A DNA stretch of 64,000 nucleotides from Lachnospiraceae bacterium (GTDB taxonomy: Bacteria > Bacillota > Clostridia > Lachnospirales > Lachnospiraceae), in assembly GCA_024690205.1 (NCBI GenBank), contig JAILCX010000017.1, positions 36,814 through 100,813 on the forward strand, written 5' to 3'. A program made the position numbers and the translations under genes. The notes under the pieces were generated by a model. The model was given only the letters and a program-made list of their open reading frames with translations, was not told the origin of the DNA and did no database searches. Positions 56,092 through 64,000 of this stretch are shown here, piece by piece. Position 1 is the stretch's first letter. Every line of letters begins with the position of its first letter.

Positions 56092-57156
56092 TCATTCCGA
56101 TTGCTGGGGAGGATCGATGAAATTCCTTGTTATCGCACCCGAGAGATTATCTGCATAGACCCTTCTTCCTTTTTCGTTCATATAGACTCCGTCTGTCAGC
56201 ATCTCGCCACTGTTTTGTGCTGATATGCCCTGGCTTTCCAGCTTGTAAAAAAGTGCATTGAATTCTCCCGCAACGCATCCGGCCGTATCTCCGTAATCGT
56301 ACTCGGAACCGGGGCCGTTATTAAGTGTATATGTATCTCCTACATACTCCCCGTTATCCCTGTAAAAGTAAATGTATGAAGGCTGACATACAACGATCTT
56401 TGCGTTGGGTGCATTTTTCGTAATAAGCCTTAACATTTCCTTTAATGCTCCGTAATAATTATAAAACGAATCCGGATCATCAGAAAATGTTTTGGGTTTG
56501 CCTGTCATGAAATCAACGATACCGTATTCTATTACAAAGATATCCGATGATAAGATCTCATCTCGGTGTGATCCTATTATCTGTCCGGCGGCCTTGTCCT
56601 TAAGCTTATCGAGGGGAACTTCTCCCACAAGCGCCTTTACAATGCTTAAACCGCAGATATTATCATCACTTTTATTATCAATGCTTTTTTCCAACTGTGG
56701 TGTTGCCGAAGTATCGGAAACAGCCAGATTGTATACCGTTGCATTAAGGTTTTGTGCAACAATATCATCGATTCCGTTATCGCCTCTGAAATTATCAAGC
56801 ACGCCGTCTCCGAGGAAGGTTATCTTAAGGTCCCCGTTTTCGTTTACGGGTGCAGCGACCGTGGCCGGCTCACCCGTTATCGTTTTAACATCTGACCTGT
56901 CAATGTCTTTACCTGCTCCGACCAGTTCTTTAACCTTAGGCGCTTCAGCCACAGCATTTTCTTTTTCTTCTTCTATCTCATCCGATGATTCTTCATATCT
57001 TTCATGATCGCTGTCGTATGCTCTTTGGTCAAAGCTTTCTTTTATTGACACAACACCGTAGATCCCCAGTGCGATAATGCTCAAAAGACCTATCGCTGCC
57101 AAAGCAATGATCACAGCCTGCAATCCTTTTTTATTCTTGTTTTCTTCATTATTCAT
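56092..57156 (-). CDS. Membrane-anchored SGNH-fold protein with degenerate active site
   Basis: The 354-residue protein has one N-terminal membrane segment (about 13-36), an acidic linker (46-75) and an SGNH-like domain (110-345). The family blocks are recognisable but altered: FLGDG (Gly118 replaces the nucleophile Ser), EYGIVD at 210-215 in place of GxND, and TDGVYMNEKGRRVYAD with Tyr325 at the position of the catalytic His. With nucleophile and His lost, it is probably not a hydrolase; a sugar- or lipid-binding role is possible. A GGAGG site lies before the ATG. Confidence 0.8.
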   Translation of the reverse strand: MNNEENKNKKGLQAVIIALAAIGLLSIIALGIYGVVSIKESFDQRAYDSDHERYEESSDEIEEEKENAVAEAPKVKELVGAGKDIDRSDVKTITGEPATVAAPVNENGDLKITFLGDGVLDNFRGDNGIDDIVAQNLNATVYNLAVSDTSATPQLEKSIDNKSDDNICGLSIVKALVGEVPLDKLKDKAAGQIIGSHRDEILSSDIFVIEYGIVDFMTGKPKTFSDDPDSFYNYYGALKEMLRLITKNAPNAKIVVCQPSYIYFYRDNGEYVGDTYTLNNGPGSEYDYGDTAGCVAGEFNALFYKLESQGISAQNSGEMLTDGVYMNEKGRRVYADNLSGAITRNFIDPPQQSE

Positions 57157-57310
57157 AAATGGATCCTCCGTTCTTCATTCTCCACTATACAACACATATC
57201 TTAATATTTCCTTAACATATCCGTAAGTTTTCTTTTCATTTGCTTTCTTTATTTCCAAAATGATGATATTATGTAGACTGTTGGTGTTAACCGACATAAG
57301 GAGAAATATT

Positions 57311-58465
57311 ATGAAGAATAAAAGATATCTCAGAATGCTTAATATTATCGCTTTGGGATGCGTTCTTACACTGCTTTCCGGTTGCCAGTCAGTTACAGAG
57401 AAGTTATCCGGCAAGGCCCCCGATGAAGCTCCTTTGGTTGAAGTGGAGCCCATACCGGAACCCACTCCCGAGCCCACCCCCGAGGAAGTTGTTGAAGAAA
57501 CCGTGGAAGGCTGCTACAGGTCTGAGCTTACAGGTGAATGGATCCCCGAAGAATTAAAGAACCAGCGCCCCATAGCCGTAATGGTCGACAATGAAACATT
57601 CGCTCTTCCGCATTTCGGTGTCAACAGCGCGGATGTCGTTTACGAGATAATGAACAGCACCGCAAATGACAGGATCACGAGACTCATGTGTATCGTTAAG
57701 GATTATAACAGTGTTGAGCAGCTCGGAAGCGTAAGAAGTACAAGACCGACAAACTTCATGCTCGCTGCTGAGTATAATGCGATCCTCCTGCACGACGGCG
57801 GTCCTTTCTATAATGACGAATACTACGCAAAAGACTATGTAAATAACTTAAGCGGAGGATTTGCAAGATTTAACAACGGCAAGTCACTGGAGTTTACGGA
57901 GTATATAACTCCCGAAGAATACACAAACGCCAAGGGAAAGACGTTCGACGGTCTTAACAAGCGTATTGATGATGCAGGGTATTCCCGTGAATACAACGAA
58001 TTCTATCCCGGAGAGCACTTCACTTTTTCTACCGAAGATTATAAACTCTCCGATGAAAACGAGACCGTAAGCGCCAAAAACGTTGAACTTCCTTTCTATC
58101 ACAACAGTTCAAAGCTTACCTACAACGAATCAACCGGAACATACGATTATTATGAATACGGAAATGCCCATATCGATGAGCTCACCGGACAGATAACCTC
58201 ATTTAAGAATGTCATACTTCAGGGTTGTTCTTTTGCCCAGCTTGATGAGAACGGTTATCTCATATATAACGTTATAGGTCAGGGAGATCACGGCTATTAC
58301 CTTACAAACGGAGAGGCTATCCCCATCATGTGGATAAAGGACGGAGAAACAGCCATAACACAGTTTACGAATACTGCTACAGGTCAGCCCATCGTCCTTA
58401 ATGTCGGAAAGACATATATAGGCATTGTTCCGGATGATACATGGGAAGAAGTAGTTGTTAACTAA
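57311..58465 (+). CDS. DUF3048 (YerB-like) lipoprotein
   Basis: The 384-residue protein begins with a lipoprotein signal (hydrophobic stretch ending LLSGC, Cys at about 23), then a Glu/Pro/Thr-rich linker with EPTPEPTPEE and a DUF3048 domain (RPIAVMVDNE, GSVRSTRPTNF, LLHDGGPFYN). YerB-type proteins sit on the outer face of the membrane; the function is unknown. The ATG at 57311 has AAGGAG upstream; the frame extends to 57260 but that part is not used. A terminator follows. Confidence 0.88.
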   Translation: MKNKRYLRMLNIIALGCVLTLLSGCQSVTEKLSGKAPDEAPLVEVEPIPEPTPEPTPEEVVEETVEGCYRSELTGEWIPEELKNQRPIAVMVDNETFALPHFGVNSADVVYEIMNSTANDRITRLMCIVKDYNSVEQLGSVRSTRPTNFMLAAEYNAILLHDGGPFYNDEYYAKDYVNNLSGGFARFNNGKSLEFTEYITPEEYTNAKGKTFDGLNKRIDDAGYSREYNEFYPGEHFTFSTEDYKLSDENETVSAKNVELPFYHNSSKLTYNESTGTYDYYEYGNAHIDELTGQITSFKNVILQGCSFAQLDENGYLIYNVIGQGDHGYYLTNGEAIPIMWIKDGETAITQFTNTATGQPIVLNVGKTYIGIVPDDTWEEVVVN

Positions 58466-58490
58466 ACAATAATATTTCATAAGAAATAAA

Positions 58491-58539
58491 AAGAAGCATC
58501 CATTTGGGTTTTATACCTTTTGGATGCTTCTTGATTTTT
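58491..58539 (+). terminator. Intrinsic terminator after the DUF3048 gene
   Basis: AAGAAGCATCCA pairs with TGGATGCTTCTT around an 18-base loop, followed by GATTTTT. Confidence 0.85.
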
Positions 58540-58586
58540 CATTTTATACGCAATGTTTCCTTAATTCTGCCTGAAATATATTTTTG

Positions 58587-58595
58587 TGATATACT
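58587..58595 (+). promoter_or_regulatory. Extended -10 promoter of the CAP-domain gene
   Basis: TGA-TATACT lies 22 bases before the ATG at 58618. Unlike the leaderless cases, a GGAGG site lies between the predicted start and the ATG. Confidence 0.55.
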
Positions 58596-58617
58596 CAAAA
58601 TACATGGAGGGCAAAGC

Positions 58618-60111
58618 ATGAACAGAGCTAATAACAACACAATTAAAAGATATATGGCTTTAGCAGTAAGTTCATTGATAGCTGTCTCATCAGTGGCCAC
58701 TTCTTATGCTGTTCCGATATACGCATATGCGGATACTTTTGCAACAACGGATGATGTGCCCGAAGATAATAACGGATACAGGAATCTTGCAAGCGGTGAC
58801 ACCCTGACCGATAATACCGGAACGATACATCAAAACGATGGGACCATTACAAACAACTCAGGCACCGTCGAATCAAACTCAGGTACCGTACAGGATAACT
58901 GGGGTGATGTTACCGACACAGGTTCCGGGCATGTTGAGACCAATCATTCATCCGGCACCGTTTCAGGCGGATCCGTTACTAATAATTTCGGATCAACATC
59001 CAATGCCAATGTCACTAATAACTATTCAGGTGCAAGTGCCCAAGGCACCGGTACGGTATACGTAAATTACGGCACAACCACCGATGTCACAAGCGTCAAT
59101 CATAACTTCGGACTTGTAGAAAATACCGCTTCAGGTTCCGGCACCACCGTTACAAGAAATTATCAGGGAGCCGTTATAAGGACGAATGGTGTAGATACGG
59201 CAGGTACTCAGCAACCCCTTGCGGATCTGCTGTCAGGATCGAATGTAACGGACCCTTCACCTGTCGCACCGGGACAGGGTGGAGCATCAGGCTCGGGGGT
59301 AAGTTCTTCCGATGAACCGCAAAATGTTATTTACTCCGGTAATACCGTTTCAACTCAGGATACCGATAACATATCAAATCCCGATCCATCAATGACAATC
59401 TCCGAAAAAGGACTGGCGGATGAATTTGCCAGGATGATTGCATCAGGGGCTGAAAAAACAAATGATTCTTCTACCTGGGTGAACTTTGATATGGGCAATG
59501 ATCCTAATATCACAAGCGGTATTCTTAATATACTTGATGATGGAAACGGATTATGCTCACGAACTACCGTGCTTTCCTTCTTCCATGACGGATCATATTA
59601 CTTCCTGACCATCCCAAAAGGATGCCATCTTAAAAGCGCCTCGGATACGTTAAAGGTTTCAGGTCCTCAGGGCTTTATGTTCATAAAAGATCTTATTTCA
59701 GGATGTTACCTCAAAAAATATGAATCTCTTGCAGGTGATTCAAACTCTTCCCTGCGGGAGCAAGCCATGGCCGCTCTTGATTTAATCAACTCCGACAGAC
59801 TTGAGGCCGGATTGGACGAACTTGACTGGAACAGCACTCTGGAGGTACCGATTGAAAAACATAGTGACTCAGATGAACCGTTTACTCATTCCCGTCCCGA
59901 CGGAAGCGATTGGCATAAAGTAGATCCATCGCTTATTGAAGGCGACAGTCTTGCATATGGATTTGACACAGCGGAAGATGTAGTTGATGCATGGATGCAG
60001 AGTCCCACGCACCGCGACAATATCCTGTATGATGATTTTGAAAAAAACACGATAAGCATATACGAAGACTTTTACGGTACGTGGAGTCGGGCTCAACAAT
60101 TCGGATATTAA
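58618..60111 (+). CDS. Secreted repeat protein with C-terminal CAP (SCP) domain
   Basis: The 497-residue protein has a signal peptide (about 1-35), an Asn/Gly/Thr/Ser-rich repeat region (60-190) in which units such as NxGTI, NSGTV and NNFG recur, a linker (200-260), a middle domain of unknown type (260-365) and a CAP domain (about 375-497). The CAP signature is seen in LINSDRLEAGLDELDW, FTHSRPDG and SPTHRDNIL. The usual GENLA glutamate is replaced by Asp (GDSLAYG, Asp443), and the first helix is short. CAP proteins are secreted and their bacterial role is mostly unknown. The start at 58618 has GGAGG and an extended -10. Confidence 0.85.
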   Translation: MNRANNNTIKRYMALAVSSLIAVSSVATSYAVPIYAYADTFATTDDVPEDNNGYRNLASGDTLTDNTGTIHQNDGTITNNSGTVESNSGTVQDNWGDVTDTGSGHVETNHSSGTVSGGSVTNNFGSTSNANVTNNYSGASAQGTGTVYVNYGTTTDVTSVNHNFGLVENTASGSGTTVTRNYQGAVIRTNGVDTAGTQQPLADLLSGSNVTDPSPVAPGQGGASGSGVSSSDEPQNVIYSGNTVSTQDTDNISNPDPSMTISEKGLADEFARMIASGAEKTNDSSTWVNFDMGNDPNITSGILNILDDGNGLCSRTTVLSFFHDGSYYFLTIPKGCHLKSASDTLKVSGPQGFMFIKDLISGCYLKKYESLAGDSNSSLREQAMAALDLINSDRLEAGLDELDWNSTLEVPIEKHSDSDEPFTHSRPDGSDWHKVDPSLIEGDSLAYGFDTAEDVVDAWMQSPTHRDNILYDDFEKNTISIYEDFYGTWSRAQQFGY

Positions 60112-60130
60112 AGAAAAATACAATTAAAAC

Positions 60131-60167
60131 AAAATGCCGGATCGGATTAACCGAACCGGCATTTTTT
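60131..60167 (+). terminator. Intrinsic terminator after the CAP-domain gene
   Basis: AAAATGCCGG and CGG arms pair with CCG and CCGGCATTTT, followed by six T. Confidence 0.88.
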
Positions 60168-60199
60168 ATTTTCTCATTTCGGACCAACATTCCGATCCA

Positions 60200-60436
60200 C
60201 TATGCACAGCAGATTTCCAAAAGGCATCCTCTGCTGTCCGGATAATGCTGTTTAAATTCTTCTACTGCGCTTTCGCAGTCAGGTCCGAACGAATGAAATG
60301 TTCTTCTTGTTCCGTTACAATGCCAGATAAAACTGTATATATCTTTTCCCATAAAAGACAGTCTTGTTCTTTCCAGCCTTATCTCACGGTTGTCAAACGA
60401 ATTCGACGGTCCTACAACTCTTTGAATACTTTCCAT
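60200..60436 (-). CDS. Small protein of unknown function
   Basis: A 78-residue protein whose family I do not recognise. It begins MESIQRVV with AAGGAG nine bases before the ATG at 60436 (the open frame extends to 60460 without such a site). It is soluble, with a central RTRLSFMGKDIYSFIWHC segment and three cysteines close to the C-terminus (GCLLEICCA). The arrangement of strands and a final helix is compatible with a small alpha/beta fold. It stands alone between two terminators. I see no clear promoter in the AT-rich 200 bases upstream. Confidence 0.6.
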   Translation of the reverse strand: MESIQRVVGPSNSFDNREIRLERTRLSFMGKDIYSFIWHCNGTRRTFHSFGPDCESAVEEFKQHYPDSRGCLLEICCA

Positions 60437-60631
60437 AATACACCACTCCTTCTTTGCCATAAAAATGACTGAAGCCGGGTAAAATCAAAAACGTTTTCTA
60501 TGCCCAACTTTTAAATATTTTCATATTTTTGTCCATTAAAAGCAACTGTCATTTTCCACAAAATTACCAAAATATTTCACTTTTTATGTAAATATTGCAT
60601 AAAAGGAGTGTCTTTATATGGTATTGGAAAT

Positions 60632-60659
60632 AAAAAACGGACACAAAATGTTGTGTCCG
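60632..60659 (-). terminator. Intrinsic terminator after the deacetylase gene
   Basis: On the minus strand CGGACACAA pairs with TTGTGTCCG around a 4-base loop, then TTTTTT. It ends the alkD-to-deacetylase operon. Confidence 0.85.
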
Positions 60660-60665
60660 CCTGTT

Positions 60666-61319
60666 TTATCCTTCGTAATTCGGATCATCGAATCTTATCG
60701 TCTGTGTTACATCGGAATACACGATGCCGCTGTGAACAGTTGGTGTGATACCTTTTCGTATGAATATCTGGGAAACAGTCACGAATTCATATCCCTGTTT
60801 TTGAAGCTCCGGAATTATGATATCGAGCGCTGCTACCGTCTTGTCATTACCCGACATGTCATGAAGCAATATGATACTTCCGTCGCTCACGGCATTAAGT
60901 ATAAGTGATGCTCTTTCATCGGTCGGACAATCCGGTTCCCAGTCCCGTCCTCCGTGGCCGCATATAAATGGAAGGTCTATGGCCTGAACCATGGTTTCAT
61001 TGACATTTATGTAGGGCGGTCTGAAAAACTCGGGCATACGCCCGGTTATCTCAAATATCTTTTCGCTCGTATATTTGATCTCATCTTTAATTGTCTGTTC
61101 ATCAAGCTGATCCATGTATGAATGTGTCTTTGAATGATTTTCAATCTCACAGCCCATGGCTATAGCCTTTTTAACGGATTCGGCCGATCGATCGTTTATT
61201 GCATCGGCAATAAGGAAAAATGTGGCTACAACATCATACTTTTTAAGCTTTTCAAGAACATCGAGCGTTGTATCGGTATTTGGCCCGTCATCAAATGTAA
61301 GTGCTATAAGTTTGCTCAT
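60666..61319 (-). CDS. Polysaccharide deacetylase (NodB domain)
   Basis: NodB-type enzymes remove acetyl groups from N-acetylated sugars of peptidoglycan or chitin-like polymers. The 217-residue protein has TFDDGP (8-13, catalytic Asp10 and metal Asp11), metal His62 and His66 in NHSKTH, RPPY near 99 and LHDM near 155 with the final His. There is no signal peptide, so either it acts in the cytosol or is exported otherwise. It lies one base after the dacF stop. Confidence 0.9.
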   Translation of the reverse strand: MSKLIALTFDDGPNTDTTLDVLEKLKKYDVVATFFLIADAINDRSAESVKKAIAMGCEIENHSKTHSYMDQLDEQTIKDEIKYTSEKIFEITGRMPEFFRPPYINVNETMVQAIDLPFICGHGGRDWEPDCPTDERASLILNAVSDGSIILLHDMSGNDKTVAALDIIIPELQKQGYEFVTVSQIFIRKGITPTVHSGIVYSDVTQTIRFDDPNYEG

Positions 61320-61320
61320 C

Positions 61321-62781
61321 TTATCTCCTCCGGCTTTTGTTTAATACTATACGTTTTAAAAGATCTTCATATGATAAAGGAAATCCCGCTTCCTCTTCTT
61401 TTCCTTTTTGAGGAACATCCTCCATACACTGGATGCCGTATCTTATAAGTATTTCCGATACCGTATTCCTGACGGTTGCATCCTCAGCTCCGTATTCAAC
61501 GGCTACTATCGTATGTACCGACGAACCGTCATCAAAGTCATATGCGCTTACAAGACTTGCGCCTGCTGCATTTGTCGTACCTGTCTTTAATCCGACGACT
61601 CCCGGCAGGTTATAAAGCAGCGGATTGGTATTTTCCACTTCAACGCCGAACGCATCAAGTTTGTATTTTTGCGTTGTCGTTATCTCCTTTATCTCCGGGT
61701 ATTTGTTCAATATATGTCCCGAAAGAACAAACATGTCATAAGCGCTTATCCTGTTCTGGATCTTTGATGCGGCAACCGTATCCGAATATTCCGGCAATCC
61801 GTGGCAGTTATAAAAGAACGTTGCTTCGCTCAGGTTAAGTTCACGGGCCTTAAGGTTCATCCGCTTGACGAACTCTTCTTCACTGCCGTCTATATGCTCG
61901 GCAACGGCAAGTGCCGCCTCATTACTTGACGGAAGAAGTATTGCATACATCATATCAGAAAGAAGTGCGCTTTGTCCCTCATTCATTTTGATAACTCCGT
62001 CCGATGTCTGTGAAATTGCCGCTGCATTCCCCGAAATCGTCACGTTATCATCAAGTGAGACTTCCCCGTCAGATACCGCATCCATGATGCAAAGGTAAGT
62101 CATGAGCTTTGTCGTGCTTGCCGCACTGACGGATGCATTCTCATTATAAGCGCTGTACACTGTTCCGGTGGTCGCATCGCCAACGATCGCGCTGTAAACT
62201 TCATAATACAACCCCTGGGCTTCATACTCCTGCATGTCAATGTAAAAATCCCCGTCTGACATTTTAATTATGCCGCTTTCAGGATCGATCTTAAGATCAG
62301 AATCCAATATCATGGCAAGATCCGTAATGCTGATAAATGCATCGCGCACACCCTCCGTATTGTTACCGAGGAACGTATAATACCTGCACTTCCTGTCATC
62401 TATCGTTATCGGATTTATCTTTATTCCTTCGGTCGTATATTCTCCCTCGGCAAAGCCGGTATTTTCGCCGCCTGCACTTTCGTATCCCGAACCGGTTTTG
62501 ATGTTTATCTCCGTTGAACCGACACTCAGTCCAAAATGCTTTGCAGTGCCTTTAAGGGCAAATGCCATATCCCTTAACGAAACATATCTGTTATTTGAAT
62601 ACGAATAATGTATCGTCTTAACCGTATATCTTGATCCGTCAGGTATCTCTATCGTAAGATCTTCAAGTTCCCTGTGTGTTATCGCATTCGTCCTTACCGT
62701 AACCGTATCAAGCAAAAAGATAACAAGGACAAACGACAGCAAAACGGCGATGAGGTTTTTTGAGATTTTCCTTACTTTCAT
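61321..62781 (-). CDS. Serine-type D-Ala-D-Ala carboxypeptidase, PBP5 family
   Basis: The 486-residue protein has an N-terminal membrane segment or signal (11-28), a beta-rich region (about 45-185) that resembles the copper amine oxidase N-terminal domain, with YVSLRDMAFAL, and a D-alanyl-D-alanine carboxypeptidase domain (about 190-450). The active-site triad motifs are STTK at 222-225, SSN at 285-287 and KTG (LKTGTTNAAG). It trims pentapeptides in peptidoglycan. The usual C-terminal amphipathic anchor is replaced by a short tail. It overlaps the upstream gene by 4 bases. Confidence 0.92.
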   Translation of the reverse strand: MKVRKISKNLIAVLLSFVLVIFLLDTVTVRTNAITHRELEDLTIEIPDGSRYTVKTIHYSYSNNRYVSLRDMAFALKGTAKHFGLSVGSTEINIKTGSGYESAGGENTGFAEGEYTTEGIKINPITIDDRKCRYYTFLGNNTEGVRDAFISITDLAMILDSDLKIDPESGIIKMSDGDFYIDMQEYEAQGLYYEVYSAIVGDATTGTVYSAYNENASVSAASTTKLMTYLCIMDAVSDGEVSLDDNVTISGNAAAISQTSDGVIKMNEGQSALLSDMMYAILLPSSNEAALAVAEHIDGSEEEFVKRMNLKARELNLSEATFFYNCHGLPEYSDTVAASKIQNRISAYDMFVLSGHILNKYPEIKEITTTQKYKLDAFGVEVENTNPLLYNLPGVVGLKTGTTNAAGASLVSAYDFDDGSSVHTIVAVEYGAEDATVRNTVSEILIRYGIQCMEDVPQKGKEEEAGFPLSYEDLLKRIVLNKSRRR

Positions 62782-63428
62782 TTTGTTCCGCCCTCATCTT
62801 TTTTTTCATACCTTCTGTAAAGGATCTCACCCAAAAGAAGATCATCCTTATCAAAAAGGAACTTAACTGCTTCGGAGGATCCGAACGCAATCATGTTTTT
62901 ATCAACCGTATATGTTCCCTTGTTTCCGTATTTTTTGACATATTCCTCGTAAGTGGGCACAAGGTCGGGCAGAGCCTTTTGAAGATATGCGACACTGTCC
63001 GTCGAAACCGTCTCGTTTATAAGTTCTTCGGCTTCTTCATCCGTTATGGGACCTTCATTTGCCATCCCGAGTTCTTCAAGATGTGCACTTATCCCTTCTT
63101 TAAGTAGAAGGGCGCAGTTCTCATACAGGGTATTCCTTGCATTTTCATATGACTCTTTATCAACTGATCTGTCGAACGTTCCGTCATTTCCAACCCTGAG
63201 TATCACATTTACATATACAGGCTCAAGTGCATCGGAAAGATCTCGGCCGCCCATCCATTCACCAAACAGCGATCCGGCACTTTTTGATGCATCTTCCGAA
63301 TAAACCCATATCCCGACGGGTGCTTTGGGTAACGGAAAAAAGCGCTCATATACCAAAAGGGCACAAAGCACTAAAAGGAGCATCGTGGCCGTTATGCTTA
63401 TTGCAAGTTTAGTCTTTAACCTTTTCAT
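62778..63428 (-). CDS. Membrane-anchored protein of unknown function
   Basis: A 216-residue protein with one N-terminal membrane segment (about 8-27) and an extracytoplasmic domain I do not recognise by family. Its last part, GTYTVDKNMIAF and FDKDDLLL, has the short beta-strand pattern seen in lipocalin-like domains, but the match is weak. It overlaps both the upstream alkD-like gene and dacF by 4 bases, so it is co-translated with them. Confidence 0.7.
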   Translation of the reverse strand: MKRLKTKLAISITATMLLLVLCALLVYERFFPLPKAPVGIWVYSEDASKSAGSLFGEWMGGRDLSDALEPVYVNVILRVGNDGTFDRSVDKESYENARNTLYENCALLLKEGISAHLEELGMANEGPITDEEAEELINETVSTDSVAYLQKALPDLVPTYEEYVKKYGNKGTYTVDKNMIAFGSSEAVKFLFDKDDLLLGEILYRRYEKKDEGGTK

Positions 63429-64000
63429 TTAATCTTTAACGATCTTAAATAAGTCTTTTGTTCGGGGCTTATGCGGTAACTTTCAACGGATTTTTGGATG
63501 GTCTTGTTATGCGTCCACTTATCAAGCTCTTTATTTTCAATAAAGGGGATCACCGCGTCATATTGCCTGGCAAGAGCCGTTGCAAAATACCAGGCTCTCA
63601 TCATGTTAATATAAAACTCATCGGATCTTTTATCCGCCACGATCCTTGCATACTTTACGTCAAAGTCCTCATCCATAAAATGCTGCATCAGCATACCGAT
63701 CCCGAAGCGGATCGTATATGTTTTTTCGGAATCCGTCCACTGCAGGGCACTTTTTAAAAGCTCGCTTTTGTGCTTCTTAAATACCTTAGGGGACATCTGG
63801 TCACACGTTGCCCAGTTATCTACATACGGCAGGAATTCGTTGACCTTTTCGATGCATTTATCATAATCCTTCATGCCTGAAAGAATAAATGCATGAAGCT
63901 GGTTTTCGTCAAAATACCTGTGCGGCAGATCCGAAAGGAAATCATCCGCATCGGGGCGCTTTGAAAGAACGGCGGCATATTTCCTTAACTCGGGTGTTCT
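63425..64000 (-). CDS. DNA alkylation repair protein, AlkD-like (partial, N-terminus cut by window edge)
   Basis: AlkD-type HEAT-repeat glycosylases remove alkylated purines. The frame runs open from base 64000 to the stop at 63425 (191 residues visible). The upstream residues FDENQLHAFILSG continue into MKDYDKCIEKVNEFLPYVDNWATCDQ, and SPKVFKKHKS follows; these are the signatures of the YDcE-like AlkD group. The first ATG inside the window, at 63874, is not the true start. It is the first visible gene of a four-gene operon. Confidence 0.9.
   Translation of the reverse strand, partial: RTPELRKYAAVLSKRPDADDFLSDLPHRYFDENQLHAFILSGMKDYDKCIEKVNEFLPYVDNWATCDQMSPKVFKKHKSELLKSALQWTDSEKTYTIRFGIGMLMQHFMDEDFDVKYARIVADKRSDEFYINMMRAWYFATALARQYDAVIPFIENKELDKWTHNKTIQKSVESYRISPEQKTYLRSLKIK

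Noticed and set aside
58838..59065. Second open frame inside the repeat region of the CAP-domain gene
   Set aside because: It is a frame shadow produced by the repetitive Asn/Gly/Thr codons, and has no ribosome site.
60618..60908. Plus-strand open frame of 96 residues with a good AAAGGAG site before its ATG
   Set aside because: It runs through the terminator hairpin and then antisense to the NodB deacetylase gene; its protein has no recognisable family and the composition is that of a shadow frame.

Overview
This window is chromosomal DNA of a butyrate-forming Firmicute, most likely a Lachnospiraceae member close to Butyrivibrio or Pseudobutyrivibrio. The placement is an inference. It rests on adjacent ptb and buk genes, a canonical S10-spc-alpha ribosomal cluster with zinc-type S14 and L36, an L17 with an internal insertion, an orphan ECF transport module, a flagellin, a GH8 oligoxylanase and moderate GC. 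I see no rRNA, tRNA, CRISPR array, insertion sequence or prophage.

Layout. 1-3732 (-): ptb, buk and secA (cut by the left edge). 3822-8387 (-): aspS, trkA and trkH behind one promoter. 8618-9931 (+): an OFA-type transporter. 9993-11943 (-): a GGDEF protein and a patatin-like protein. 12090-13715 (+): a CPA2 antiporter with a long charged tail. 13723-16195 (-): TraX-like protein, alpha/beta hydrolase and radical SAM protein with overlapping starts and stops. 16324-17505 (-): an MFS transporter. 17783-18630 (-): rplM-rpsI behind a structured leader. 18825-19706 (-): an M15 peptidase. 19777-23088 (+): ecfA1-ecfA2-ecfT-truA. 23156-38921 (-): thirty genes from rpsJ to rplQ, preceded by a leader of about 290 nt. 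39611-42302 (+): a secreted SGNH hydrolase and a cysteine-containing flagellin. 42311-47107 (-): an operon of ASKHA activator, TSCPD protein, proB, GH8 exo-oligoxylanase and DUF1015 protein. 47200-49226 (+): an RlmI/RlmK-like methyltransferase and trpS. 49239-52082 (-): a hybrid histidine kinase. 52113-53171 (+): a PseG-like protein. 53180-57156 (-): a J-domain membrane protein, a GNAT-EAL-beta-solenoid fusion and a degenerate SGNH protein. 57311-60111 (+): a DUF3048 lipoprotein and a CAP-domain secreted protein. 60200-64000 (-): a small unknown protein, then the operon alkD-like (cut by the right edge), unknown membrane protein, dacF-like and NodB-type deacetylase.

How the parts fit. The centre is translation and secretion core machinery (ribosomal proteins, SecY, SecA, RNA polymerase alpha, InfA, Map, Adk, AspS, TrpS, TruA). 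The flanks are physiology and envelope: butyrate-linked ATP formation, potassium and proton/cation transport, c-di-GMP turnover, cell-wall trimming and several secreted proteins. Most highly expressed genes lie on the minus strand, so the replication fork probably travels from high to low coordinates.

Points that stand out: a branched S10 leader RNA with an embedded terminator and mutually exclusive helices; several promoters whose predicted transcription start coincides with the ATG, suggesting leaderless mRNAs; an apparent inversion of the ecfA1-ecfA2-ecfT-truA block relative to its usual order; a GNAT-EAL-beta-solenoid protein whose start lies beneath a compound palindrome; and an SGNH-fold protein that has lost its catalytic residues. 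I found no obvious new defence or mobile system.
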